64,000 nt of DNA, from NCBI GenBank assembly GCA_910584095.1, contig CAJTYU010000003.1:41881-105880 (forward strand), written 5' to 3'. Each line of letters starts with the position of its first letter. The stretch's first letter is position 1. The position numbers and the translations under genes are program-made. Below, one piece after another: positions 1-8,260 of the stretch. The notes beneath the pieces were generated by a model, which saw nothing but the letters and a program-made list of their open reading frames with translations, had not been told where the DNA came from and made no database searches. This stretch comes from an uncultured Dorea sp. Lineage in GTDB: Bacteria; Bacillota; Clostridia; Lachnospirales; Lachnospiraceae.

Positions 1-176
1 AACATCGAGAGAGCGAAGCTCTGGAGATGGCATTCGTTGTTAAATATGCAGATTTGAGGAGAAATGCAGAAGACAGCTTGCAGACCACAGGATTTATGGA
101 TAAATCTATGTGAGTGCAACGAACATCGAGAGAGCGAAGCTCTGGAGATGGCATTCGTTGTTAAATATGCAGATTT
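1..176. repeat. Direct repeat of a 55-bp hairpin element
   Basis: Bases 1-55 and 122-176 are identical over 55 bp. The second copy sits in a complete nested inverted repeat: CAACGAA (117-123) pairs with TTCGTTG (154-160), CATC (124-127) with GATG (147-150), and AGAGC (131-135) with GCTCT (139-143) around a GAA triloop. The internal loops GAG and GGA face each other. The core GCGAAGC is a known, unusually stable mini-hairpin. The first copy lacks its left arm because the window starts there. It lies just upstream of the oxidoreductase operon and could be a leader structure or an extragenic palindrome; its role is unknown. Confidence 0.8.
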
Positions 177-213
177 AGCAGATTACAAAGCATGATTGAA
201 AGGATGAAGGAAC

Positions 214-786
214 ATGAGCAAACACACGGAGATCAGATGGCATGGCCGCGGCGGACAGGGCGCAAAGACAGCCGCCCTGCTTCTAGCGGATGTGGCATTC
301 CAGACGGGTATGTACGTACAGGGCTTTCCGGAGTACGGACCGGAGCGCATGGGAGCGCCGATCACGGCGTATAACCGGATCAGCGATACGGTGATCCGCG
401 CCCATTCTAATATTTATGACCCACAGTATGTGGTAGTGGTAGACGAGTCTCTGCTGGAGGCGGTAGACGTGACCAGCGGACTGAAAGAAGACGGCGCGAT
501 CCTGATCAATACAGAGCATACAAAAGAGGAGATCAAACCGCACCTGAAGGGGTATAAGGGAAACGTATACACGATTGACGCAAAGAAAATATCCATAGCG
601 GCTCTGGGGAAATATTTCCCAAATACGCCGCTTCTGGCAGCCATTGTGAAAGTGGCCGGGATTATGGATAAAGATACGTTTCTCCGGGAGATGAAGGCGT
701 CCTTCCATCATAAGTTCGCCAGCAAACCGGAGGTAATCGACGGTAATATGAAGGCGCTTGAGATGGCGTTTGAGGAGGTGTGCTAA
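214..786 (+). CDS. porG: 2-oxoacid:ferredoxin oxidoreductase, gamma subunit (pyruvate type)
   Basis: This 190-residue protein is the gamma subunit of a four-subunit pyruvate/2-oxoacid:ferredoxin oxidoreductase, which converts a 2-oxoacid and CoA to acyl-CoA and CO2 and reduces ferredoxin. The glycine-rich HGRGGQGAKTAA segment near residues 10-21 and the FPEYGPERMGAP motif are typical of the family. The ATG at 214 follows an AAAGGA site about 9 nt upstream. The stop codon overlaps the next start (TAATG), so the four genes gamma-delta-alpha-beta are translationally coupled as one operon. Pyruvate is the most likely substrate but 2-oxoisovalerate cannot be excluded by eye. Confidence 0.9.
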   Translation: MSKHTEIRWHGRGGQGAKTAALLLADVAFQTGMYVQGFPEYGPERMGAPITAYNRISDTVIRAHSNIYDPQYVVVVDESLLEAVDVTSGLKEDGAILINTEHTKEEIKPHLKGYKGNVYTIDAKKISIAALGKYFPNTPLLAAIVKVAGIMDKDTFLREMKASFHHKFASKPEVIDGNMKALEMAFEEVC

Positions 787-1088
787 TGGCGGCGGATATC
801 AGTAAATTGGGATTAAAGACAAAATGGCAGGATTTGACGGAGGGCATGGTGATCGCGGGAGCCGGAACTTCCAGAGAATTTATGACGGGAGAATGGAGCA
901 GCGTGAAGCCGGAATTTATCGTAGACAAGTGTAAACAGTGCCTGCTCTGCGTTCCGGTATGCCCGGACAGCTGTATTCCGGTGAAGGATAAGAAGCGGGA
1001 AGGATTTGACTACGGCCACTGCAAGGGCTGCGGCATCTGCGTGAAAGCGTGCCCATTTGGGGCGATTACAATGGAAGGGGTGAATTAA
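786..1088 (+). CDS. porD: 2-oxoacid:ferredoxin oxidoreductase, delta (ferredoxin) subunit
   Basis: A 100-residue two-cluster ferredoxin that passes electrons from the catalytic subunits to soluble ferredoxin. Two [4Fe-4S] motifs are visible in the C-terminal half: CKQCLLCVPVCP and CKGCGICVKACP. An upstream in-frame GTG at 780 exists, but the ATG at 786 is preferred because it overlaps the porG stop by one base and has GAGGAGG 7 nt upstream. The next gene starts 1 nt after its stop codon. Confidence 0.92.
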   Translation: MAADISKLGLKTKWQDLTEGMVIAGAGTSREFMTGEWSSVKPEFIVDKCKQCLLCVPVCPDSCIPVKDKKREGFDYGHCKGCGICVKACPFGAITMEGVN

Positions 1089-1089
1089 G

Positions 1090-2271
1090 ATGGCAAAGAG
1101 AGACCGTTTATCAGGAAATGAAGCCGTTGCAATCGCGCTTCGCCAGATTAACCCGGATGTATTTCCGGCGTTTCCGATTACACCGTCCACGGAGATCCCC
1201 CAGTATTTTGCTTCTTTTGCAGCAAATGGAGAGGTGGACACAGAATTTATCCCGGTGGAGAGCGAGCACAGCTCTATGAGCGCGGCGATTGGGGCCTCGG
1301 CGGCGGGAGCAAGGGCGCTGACGGCGACCTCCTCCTGCGGACTTGCATATATGTGGGAGGAATTATACATAGCGGCGTCTAACAGGCTGCCTCTGGCGCT
1401 GGCGTTAGTGAACCGCGCGTTGTCCGGCCCAATCAACATCAACTGCGATCATTCCGACAGCATGGGAGCAAGGGATTCCGGATGGATTCAAATGTATGCG
1501 GAGAATAATCAGGAAGCTTATGACAATATGGTGCAGGCTTTTTGCATTTCGGAGCATAAAGACGTAAGGCTGCCGATCATGATCTGCCAGGATGGTTTTA
1601 TTACCAGCCATGCGGTAGAGAATATTGAGCTTTTAGAGGACGAGGAAGTCAGAGGATTTGTGGGAGAGTATGAGCCGGAGAATTATCTGCTGAATCCGGA
1701 ATGTCCTATGGCGGTTGGGCCATACTCTGTGACCGATTATTATATGGAAGCAAAACGGAATCAGGCAGAGGGTATGCGCAATGTAGAACGGGTGGTATTG
1801 GAAACCGCAGAAAAATTTGCGAAGCTGTCCGGCAGGAAATACGGACTCTTTGAGTCTTACTGCATGGAGGATGCAGACCGGGCGGTCGTGATGATCGGCT
1901 CCGCCGCGGGAACTACGAAAGACGCGGTTGATAAGCTCCGGGAAAAAGGAGAGAAGGTGGGGCTTATAAAAATTCGTCTGTTCCGTCCATTCCCGGCGGA
2001 CGCCATTGCGGATGCGTTAAAGAATGTAAAGGCCGTCGCCATTATGGACCGGGCGGAGGGCTACACGAATCACGGCGGCCCGCTGGGAGCAGATGTGATG
2101 TCCGCCCTGTTCCGAGCCAGAAGCAGCGCCCTTGCGGTGAATATTATATACGGACTGGGCGGGCGCGACGTGCGCGTGGAAGATATGGAACAGGTATTTG
2201 CAGATTTACAGGCAGTGATCGATACGGGCGATACGGGCGAGACCTATCAATACATGGGTCTCCGAGAGTAA
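1090..2271 (+). CDS. porA: 2-oxoacid:ferredoxin oxidoreductase, alpha subunit
   Basis: The 393-residue alpha subunit holds the pyrimidine-binding transketolase-like fold. The start region FPITPSTEIPQ and the segment ESEHSSMSAAIGASAAGARA are classic for this family, followed by the TSSCGLAYMWEEL stretch. The C-terminal half (from about residue 255) carries the domain II motif VGLIKIRLFRPFP. Its length matches four-subunit archaeal-type enzymes rather than the single-chain 1200-residue clostridial PFOR, so the organism may also encode a separate fused PFOR elsewhere. Confidence 0.92.
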   Translation: MAKRDRLSGNEAVAIALRQINPDVFPAFPITPSTEIPQYFASFAANGEVDTEFIPVESEHSSMSAAIGASAAGARALTATSSCGLAYMWEELYIAASNRLPLALALVNRALSGPININCDHSDSMGARDSGWIQMYAENNQEAYDNMVQAFCISEHKDVRLPIMICQDGFITSHAVENIELLEDEEVRGFVGEYEPENYLLNPECPMAVGPYSVTDYYMEAKRNQAEGMRNVERVVLETAEKFAKLSGRKYGLFESYCMEDADRAVVMIGSAAGTTKDAVDKLREKGEKVGLIKIRLFRPFPADAIADALKNVKAVAIMDRAEGYTNHGGPLGADVMSALFRARSSALAVNIIYGLGGRDVRVEDMEQVFADLQAVIDTGDTGETYQYMGLRE

Positions 2272-2284
2272 GGAGGGGCGTAAG

Positions 2285-3217
2285 ATGGCTTATAATTTCA
2301 AAGAGACAATGAATAAACCGGAACGTCTGGCTCCGGGACACAGAATGTGTGCGGGATGCGGCGGAACCATTGCGGTAAGAAACGTACTCCGGGGGCTGCA
2401 TGAGGGGGATAAGGCGGTTATCGGCAACGCCACAGGATGCTTGGAGGTGTCCACCTTTACCTATCCCTATACTTCATGGGAGGACAGCTATATCCACAAT
2501 GCATTTGAAAATGCAGGCGCGACATTAAGCGGCGTGGAGGGCGCATACAAGGCGCTGAAGCGCAAAGGGAAGCTGGATGCGACTTATAAATTCATCACTT
2601 TCGGCGGCGACGGCGGGACCTATGATATCGGTTTCCAGTCCCTGTCGGGAGCGATGGAGCGGAATCATGATATGGTCTATGTATGCTATGATAACGGGGC
2701 TTATATGAACACAGGAATTCAGCGGTCTTCCGCAACGCCGATGTACGCGGATACCACCACCACGCCAGTGGGGAAGAAGAGCAGCGGAAAGCCGCAGAAC
2801 AGGAAGGATTTGGCGTCAATCATTGCTGCCCATAACGTTCCTTATGTGGCGCAGACGACGTTCGTACAGAATTTTAAGGATCTGCATATCAAGTCTGAGA
2901 AAGCGATTTATACGCCGGGGGCGGCGTTCCTCAATATTATGGCGCCATGTCCGAGAGGATGGAGGTATCCTACCCCGGATATTATGGAAATCTGCAGACT
3001 TGCAGTGGAGACCTGCTACTGGCCGTTATTCGAAGTGATAGAGGGGAAGTGGAGCTTGAATTACGAACCGAAGAATAAGAAACCGGTGGAAGACTTCCTA
3101 AGGCCTCAGGGAAGGTTTAAGCATTTGTTTAAGAAAGGAAACGAATACTTGTTAGAAGAATTTCAGAAGGAAGTGGACCGGAGATGGGAGGAGCTTCTGT
3201 TTTGCTGTTCCAGATAA
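2285..3217 (+). CDS. porB: 2-oxoacid:ferredoxin oxidoreductase, beta subunit (TPP-binding)
   Basis: The 310-residue beta subunit binds thiamine diphosphate and the proximal [4Fe-4S] cluster. The TPP motif begins at GGDGGTYDIGFQ and ends near CYDNGAYMNTG. Cysteines that would hold the cluster are seen in MCAGCGG, ATGCLEV and PCPRGW. Start choice is supported by AAGGAGG about 10 nt upstream. It is the last gene of porGDAB; only 35 bp separate its stop from the end of the convergent cbiO, and no clear terminator was found there. Confidence 0.92.
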   Translation: MAYNFKETMNKPERLAPGHRMCAGCGGTIAVRNVLRGLHEGDKAVIGNATGCLEVSTFTYPYTSWEDSYIHNAFENAGATLSGVEGAYKALKRKGKLDATYKFITFGGDGGTYDIGFQSLSGAMERNHDMVYVCYDNGAYMNTGIQRSSATPMYADTTTTPVGKKSSGKPQNRKDLASIIAAHNVPYVAQTTFVQNFKDLHIKSEKAIYTPGAAFLNIMAPCPRGWRYPTPDIMEICRLAVETCYWPLFEVIEGKWSLNYEPKNKKPVEDFLRPQGRFKHLFKKGNEYLLEEFQKEVDRRWEELLFCCSR

Positions 3218-3252
3218 AAGGGGCTGGCTGAGGCTGGGCTGTAAAATGTATC

Positions 3253-3996
3253 CTATCTGTGCGGACTTCTCTGCATGCAGAGAGGAAGCTCCAGCCCATG
3301 CTTTTCCAAAAGCTCTTTGTCGGAGAGGATTTCTCCGGTATTTCCGTCGCGGATGATTTGTCCATCTGACATGAGGAGAACCCGGTTACAGGTATCCAGA
3401 ATCATATCAAGGTCGTGGGAGGCGATAATTTTTAAATGGCCAAAATTATTCAGGATATGGATAAGCCGCCGCCGGTTTCGGGGGTCCAGTGCGATGGAGG
3501 GCTCGTCCATCAGAATAATATCAGGAGTCATAGATAGAATTGTAGCAATCGATACTAGTTTTTTTTCACCGCCGGACAATTTATAAATCTGGCGGTTTTT
3601 TAAATGTTCAATGTGGATGCTTTTAAGGGCATGATCCACCCGCCTGTTTACTTCTTCATCCGAGAGCCCGTAATTGCGCGGAGCAAAGGCTACGTCGTCC
3701 TTTACCGTAGACATGAAGAGCTGACTGTCAGAGTCCTGAAACACATAGCCGATTTTTTCACGGATTACCGGAAGAGTATTTTTTTCTACCGGAATATCTT
3801 CCACCCGGATACTTCCTTTATAATCTAGATTTAATCCTACAAGAAGCTTCAGCAGCGTAGATTTTCCTACGCCGTTTGCTCCGATCAGGCCGATGGCGTC
3901 ATGCTCATGGGCAGTAAAGGTAATATCCTTTAGTACCGGATTGGATGTATCATAGCTGTAATTTACGTGTTCCAGACTGATATGTATGTGACTCAT
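3253..3996 (-). CDS. cbiO: Energy-coupling factor cobalt/nickel transporter, ATPase
   Basis: A 247-residue ABC ATPase that powers an ECF-type metal importer. Visible motifs in order: Walker A GANGVGKSTLL (residues about 37-47), Q-loop FQDSDSQLF, signature LSGGEKK, Walker B DIILMDEP and the switch histidine in IIASHDLDM. It is the last gene of a three-gene minus-strand operon (cbiM-cbiQ-cbiO) and starts 16 nt after cbiQ. Paired with CbiQ and CbiM it is assigned to Co2+ or Ni2+ uptake rather than to a vitamin ECF system. Confidence 0.9.
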   Translation of the reverse strand: MSHIHISLEHVNYSYDTSNPVLKDITFTAHEHDAIGLIGANGVGKSTLLKLLVGLNLDYKGSIRVEDIPVEKNTLPVIREKIGYVFQDSDSQLFMSTVKDDVAFAPRNYGLSDEEVNRRVDHALKSIHIEHLKNRQIYKLSGGEKKLVSIATILSMTPDIILMDEPSIALDPRNRRRLIHILNNFGHLKIIASHDLDMILDTCNRVLLMSDGQIIRDGNTGEILSDKELLEKHGLELPLCMQRSPHR

Positions 3997-4012
3997 ATTA
4001 TAGATTCTCCAT

Positions 4013-4780
4013 TTAAATTATTTTTAACAGTATAAATAATGTAATCCAGATAACCAGATATATACTGTCTTTGGCGCGGAGGGCTGTCCGGCTGCCATAG
4101 TAAAATTCTCCCCGGTATCCGCGAAGCGTCATGCTTTCATATACGTGGTCGGCCCGGTCCATGCTGCGGAGCAGAAGCTGTCCTGCAAGGGAACCCCAGA
4201 CTTTGAAATGAATGCCCTTCTGTCTGGGAGCTCTCAGGGAATAAGCATCTGTAATGCGGCGCGCTTCTTCTAGAAGAACGAAGATATATCGGTAAGTCAG
4301 CAGTACCTGTGTTACAAGGATGGCGGGTATGTGCAGCATGCGCATGGCGGAGCAGATTTTCTCAATGGAGGTGGAGGCGATCAGCAGATACGCCGCCAGT
4401 ATGCTGTAGATACCTTTCAGCATCAGTGTTATCATGGAAATCATGCCTGCTGTTATTACAACAGTTCCAAGTTCCACAGCCGGCCTTCGGTCGAATAATG
4501 GATTGAAAAGGCCGACAAAGCATACTAGAGGAAGTACGAGCCGAAGCCGTTTCAAGGCATTAGGAAAAGAGATGTCCCCAAGTATAAACAGTGCGATAGG
4601 ATAGATACCCATTCGGAGCAGTCTTGTGAAATCGTATTTTTGGAAAGATACCGTGACGGAGATATAGCTGACGGTTATAATCAGCTTGACCAGCGGATGA
4701 ATGTGATTCAGCCACTGGTCTCTGTCTGCAAGCGTATCCATATGATGGATTTCATATAATGCGTGATCTACTTTACTCAT
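4013..4780 (-). CDS. cbiQ: ECF cobalt/nickel transporter, transmembrane T component
   Basis: A 255-residue integral membrane protein with about five to six hydrophobic segments. The two coupling-helix signatures of EcfT/CbiQ proteins are present near residues 160-215: EEARRITDAYSLR and SMTLRGYRG, which contact the ATPase. Its start overlaps the end of cbiM by 4 bp (ATGA type), indicating translational coupling. It connects the substrate-binding CbiM to the ATPase CbiO. Confidence 0.9.
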   Translation of the reverse strand: MSKVDHALYEIHHMDTLADRDQWLNHIHPLVKLIITVSYISVTVSFQKYDFTRLLRMGIYPIALFILGDISFPNALKRLRLVLPLVCFVGLFNPLFDRRPAVELGTVVITAGMISMITLMLKGIYSILAAYLLIASTSIEKICSAMRMLHIPAILVTQVLLTYRYIFVLLEEARRITDAYSLRAPRQKGIHFKVWGSLAGQLLLRSMDRADHVYESMTLRGYRGEFYYGSRTALRAKDSIYLVIWITLFILLKII

Positions 4781-5784
4781 TTTACTTCCTTTTGTTTCGG
4801 ATGTTTAAAAAATTTGAATACATAACAGGCTCCTATACAGACGCCTAAAACTGCCAGTGAACCGATAATACCGGAAAAAGAGGTTCCGGCTGGGGAATCT
4901 GATTCCTTGAATGCGTAGTCAGGCAGCAGCGAGGAAGTTTCCTGAAGGATTCCCGCAGTTTCGTGGGGAACTGATTCATTGGAATCCAGTTCGGCTGAAC
5001 CGGTAATGCGCTCAATAGACCATTCCAGTCCGTCTGGGTGGGAGGATGCGGCTAAGGATAATCCGCCTCCGATCAGCAAAGAAGAAATGCAGAGGAAGAT
5101 TAAGGTTTTTTTATAAGTGAAACGGCCAGATCGTTCCTTAGCGGTTACATCCATCATAAGTTCTGGTCTGGATTCATAGATAAATACCAAAACGGCGGCG
5201 GTAATCAGCCCCTCGACGAATCCGATCGCCAGATGAATTGGCTGCATAGTGCCTGCAAAAATAGCAAAGGGCAGGTCGGCAATGCCGGATACAAGAGTTT
5301 CTAAGGTTACAGAAAACGCGCCCAGCTGCAGTGTAATCATGGAGCCTAAAATAGAAGCGCAGATAATCCTGTTTCGGCTGGTTTTTTGCTGCATAATAGG
5401 ACGCCAGACAAGGAAGTATCCCAAAAAGCATCCATAAAATGCCATATTCCAGATATTAGCGCCAAGAGCCAGAAGTCCGCCGTCTGCAAAGAGCAGGCAT
5501 TGTATGAGCAGCACGCCGATCATAGTCAGAAAAGAGGCGTAAGGTCCCAGCAGCGCCGTCAGCAGCATGCCGCCGCACAGATGGCCGCTGGAGCCGGTTC
5601 CTGGAATCGTAAAATTAATCATCTGCGCCGCAAAAACAAAGGCGCCCATAACGCCCATTACGGGAATTTTTTTTGGATCGGTTTCCAGTCTTATCTTTTT
5701 AATAGAATACGCGGCGGCGAGTCCGGAACAGGCGTACATCGTTCCGGCAGCTGCCGGCGAGATCAAAGCGTCAGCCATATGCAT
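4777..5784 (-). CDS. cbiM: CbiM substrate-specific component fused to a PDGLE (CbiN/NikN-like) domain
   Basis: A 335-residue membrane protein. The N-terminus MHMADALISPA carries the His at position 2 that binds the metal in CbiM/NikM proteins, followed by several transmembrane helices. Residues about 230-325 form a second module: a transmembrane helix, an extracytoplasmic segment containing HPDGLEWS, and a last transmembrane helix. This replaces the separate CbiN subunit. Such fusions occur in both cobalt and nickel importers, so the metal is unresolved. A GGAGG site lies 8-10 nt before the start. No cobalamin riboswitch boxes were recognised in the leader. Confidence 0.87.
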   Translation of the reverse strand: MHMADALISPAAAGTMYACSGLAAAYSIKKIRLETDPKKIPVMGVMGAFVFAAQMINFTIPGTGSSGHLCGGMLLTALLGPYASFLTMIGVLLIQCLLFADGGLLALGANIWNMAFYGCFLGYFLVWRPIMQQKTSRNRIICASILGSMITLQLGAFSVTLETLVSGIADLPFAIFAGTMQPIHLAIGFVEGLITAAVLVFIYESRPELMMDVTAKERSGRFTYKKTLIFLCISSLLIGGGLSLAASSHPDGLEWSIERITGSAELDSNESVPHETAGILQETSSLLPDYAFKESDSPAGTSFSGIIGSLAVLGVCIGACYVFKFFKHPKQKEVK

Positions 5785-5811
5785 AAGTCAGTCCTCCTAT
5801 TTATCTGTGAA

Positions 5812-5846
5812 ACGCATCGCTGTTTTCTGTCCTGAAAAAAATGCGT
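5812..5846 (-). promoter_or_regulatory. Candidate hairpin in the cbiM leader
   Basis: The arms ACGCAT (5812-5817) and ATGCGT (5841-5846) form a 6-bp inverted repeat 28 nt before the cbiM start. It could be a transcript hairpin or a metalloregulator site. The cobalamin riboswitch core is not visible, and I could not establish a nickel/cobalt riboswitch fold by eye. Confidence 0.25.
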
Positions 5847-6022
5847 CAGCTTTCCACGTTTGGGATAGCTTCCCACTGTGCAAAAACCATAAATACAGAA
5901 TAGCAGATGGAAGGAGGGGAATGCAAGCCACCGGGGGGGTTCTGAATGTAGGAGGCCGCCTGTCCGGCTATGGACAGTGAATAAATTATGCTGCTTCATG
6001 TCTGCCGTATGGATTTGAAAGA

Positions 6023-6904
6023 CTAAGAATTTTGTCTGTATTCCCGGGGGGAGCAGTTCATATACCGCCGAAAAATCTTTCCATAATAGCAGGGGTTGGA
6101 GAACCCTACGGTTCCGGCAATATTCGTGATGCTTCCGCCGCCCTTTAACAACGGAAGGCTCTGCTGGATCCGGTAATACAGCAGATAGTCGAACAGGGTC
6201 ATATGCATATGCTTTTTGAAAAACCGGCAGCATTCGCTTTTGCAGATATTGACGCTCCCCGCAATATCTTCTAATGTCAGCGGCTCATGGTAATGAGCCT
6301 GTATAAAGGTAAGGATCTGTTTCAGCCGGTCCAGATGCTCTGCGTCGGGTTCTGCCGTATCTGGCAAAGAGGTAAGATATCGGAATAATAGCTGCCAGAT
6401 CCGCGTGAGTTCCAAATGGACGGATAATTCGTAATCTGCGGACGGATGCATGGACTGGCGGTAGATCTGTTTGATGGACTTTAGTATTTCTTTCTGCCAT
6501 GATATTTCCGGGCGCAGGGGCAGAGAGCTAAAACCGGAACCGGCAGTGATACAGTCCATGTATTTTGTCTGCAGGATGCTTCCCTCGTATCCGTATATAT
6601 ATCTTGGATGAAAAGTGATGGAGAGGTATTCGCAGTTCATGTTATCAGTCATGTATCCGGAGTGGAGGGCATTGCTGTTGCAGAACAGTCCTTCGCCTTG
6701 ATTTAAAAGATACTGCTGCTCATTTACCCGGTAGTCAATTCTTCCGGACCGAATCCATGTCAGTTCGATTTCAGGGTGCCAGTGCCACATAAAAGCGCCG
6801 CCCTCATAAATACCTATGGATTCTTCGCTGATATGTACGGGAAAATGATAATCTCCGTGGGCCTTCATTTCCCGCTGGCTGTCTGTTGTGTGTATCTGTA
6901 TCAT
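6023..6904 (-). CDS. AraC-family transcriptional regulator with N-terminal cupin
   Basis: A 293-residue regulator. An N-terminal sugar-sensing cupin is suggested by FMWHWHPEIELTWIRSGR (about residues 36-53), and the C-terminal hundred residues carry two helix-turn-helix units ending in FSNPCYYGKIFRRY, the AraC signature. A longer reading frame starts at 6961 but has no ribosome site; the ATG at 6904 has AAGGAG upstream and is preferred. It is divergent from galK-galT, so a role in galactose or galactoside control is a reasonable inference. The intergenic space is about 190 bp. Confidence 0.85.
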   Translation of the reverse strand: MIQIHTTDSQREMKAHGDYHFPVHISEESIGIYEGGAFMWHWHPEIELTWIRSGRIDYRVNEQQYLLNQGEGLFCNSNALHSGYMTDNMNCEYLSITFHPRYIYGYEGSILQTKYMDCITAGSGFSSLPLRPEISWQKEILKSIKQIYRQSMHPSADYELSVHLELTRIWQLLFRYLTSLPDTAEPDAEHLDRLKQILTFIQAHYHEPLTLEDIAGSVNICKSECCRFFKKHMHMTLFDYLLYYRIQQSLPLLKGGGSITNIAGTVGFSNPCYYGKIFRRYMNCSPREYRQNS

Positions 6905-7096
6905 AATGCTCCTTATATATCTCAATATCGTTATAGTTTTATACAAGATATTTATTGTCATACTTTGAATTGCTCATTATAATTATATTATAAGTAAATG
7001 CGGAGCGCAAGTGCCGTTACTGTCCGGCTGCAAATATGTGAACAGTAACTTCTAACTGACAGAAGGTATCCGCATGAAGAAAAGGAGAGATGCGAA

Positions 7097-8260
7097 ATGG
7101 TGCAGAAACTGATTGAAAAATTTAAGGAACTGTATGGCGGGGAAGGAGAGATCCGAGGGTATTTTGCTCCGGGACGCGTAAATTTGATCGGGGAACATAC
7201 GGATTATAACGGAGGACATGTGTTTCCCTGCGCGCTGACAATCGGAACCTATGGAATTGTAAGGAACCGCGAGGATAGGAGGATTCGTTTCTATTCTGTT
7301 AATTTTGAGAAGCTGGGCGTGATCGAGACCAGTTTGGACGATCTGGTGTCTTCGAAGGAAGCGGGATGGACGAATTATCCAAAGGGAGTTATGTGGGCAT
7401 TTGAAAAGAGGGGCATGAAGCTCTCCCACGGGCTGGATGTGCTGATCTACGGGGATATACCAAACGGCTCCGGCTTGTCGTCTTCTGCCTCCCTTGAGGT
7501 TCTGACCGGGCTGATTTTAAAGGAAACCTATGGATTTGACGTATCTATGGTAGACATTGCTCTGATCGGACAGGATTCCGAGAATAATTTCAACGGATGC
7601 AACTGCGGCATTATGGATCAGTTCGCAAGCGCTATGGGTAAGAAGGATAACGCAATTTTCCTTGACACCAATACGCTGAAATATGAGTATGCGCCGGTGG
7701 TGCTTGAGGACGCGAAGATCGTCATTACTAACAGCAAGGTAAAGCACAGCCTTGTGGATTCTGCTTATAACGACCGGAGAAATGAGTGTGAGCAGGCATT
7801 AAAGGAACTGCAGGAGGCAGTTGACATTCAGACGCTGGGAGATTTGACTGAGGAAGAGTTTGAGGCGCATAAGGACGCCATTGACAGCGAGGTCTGCAGA
7901 AAGCGCGCAAAGCATGCGGTGTATGAGAATCAGCGCGCGATCCGCGCGGTAGAGGCGCTGAAGGCGGGAGAAATCGGAACCTTCGGCGAACTGATGAATG
8001 CTTCCCACGTATCCTTGAGGGATGATTATGAGGTTTCCTGTGAGGAGATCGATATTCTGGTTGATCTGGCATGGAAAATTCCGGGCGTGATCGGCTCCCG
8101 CATTACCGGAGGCGGCTTTGGCGGCTGTACCGTAAGCATTGTGAAAAACGACGCGGTAGATACCTTTATCGACTCTATCGGCAAGGCATATCAGGAAAAA
8201 GTGGGGCACGAAGCAGAATTTTATGTAGTAGAGATTGGAGACGGCGGACATGTTATCTAA
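7097..8260 (+). CDS. galK: Galactokinase
   Basis: A 387-residue GHMP kinase that phosphorylates alpha-D-galactose to galactose 1-phosphate in the Leloir pathway. The galactokinase signature GRVNLIGEHTDYNGG is near residue 25, the ATP loop PNGSGLSSSAS near residue 122 and the C-terminal GGGFGGC motif near residue 340. AAGGAGAG precedes the ATG by 8 nt. The last codons overlap the start of galT by 11 bp. No galE or galM is present in the window, so the pathway must be completed elsewhere. Confidence 0.95.
   Translation: MVQKLIEKFKELYGGEGEIRGYFAPGRVNLIGEHTDYNGGHVFPCALTIGTYGIVRNREDRRIRFYSVNFEKLGVIETSLDDLVSSKEAGWTNYPKGVMWAFEKRGMKLSHGLDVLIYGDIPNGSGLSSSASLEVLTGLILKETYGFDVSMVDIALIGQDSENNFNGCNCGIMDQFASAMGKKDNAIFLDTNTLKYEYAPVVLEDAKIVITNSKVKHSLVDSAYNDRRNECEQALKELQEAVDIQTLGDLTEEEFEAHKDAIDSEVCRKRAKHAVYENQRAIRAVEALKAGEIGTFGELMNASHVSLRDDYEVSCEEIDILVDLAWKIPGVIGSRITGGGFGGCTVSIVKNDAVDTFIDSIGKAYQEKVGHEAEFYVVEIGDGGHVI

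Noticed and set aside
1..176. CRISPR array from the repeated 55-bp unit
   Set aside because: Only two units, the repeat is too long, and no cas genes are present.
813..1442. Minus-strand open frame of 209 codons
   Set aside because: It is the shadow of porD and porA, whose ferredoxin and transketolase-like motifs are unambiguous.
5567..5980. Plus-strand open frame of 137 codons spanning the cbiM start and leader
   Set aside because: It mostly overlaps cbiM on the other strand, has no Shine-Dalgarno site and no family features.
5785..6000. Cobalamin riboswitch before cbiM
   Set aside because: The conserved B12-box sequences could not be found on the minus strand.
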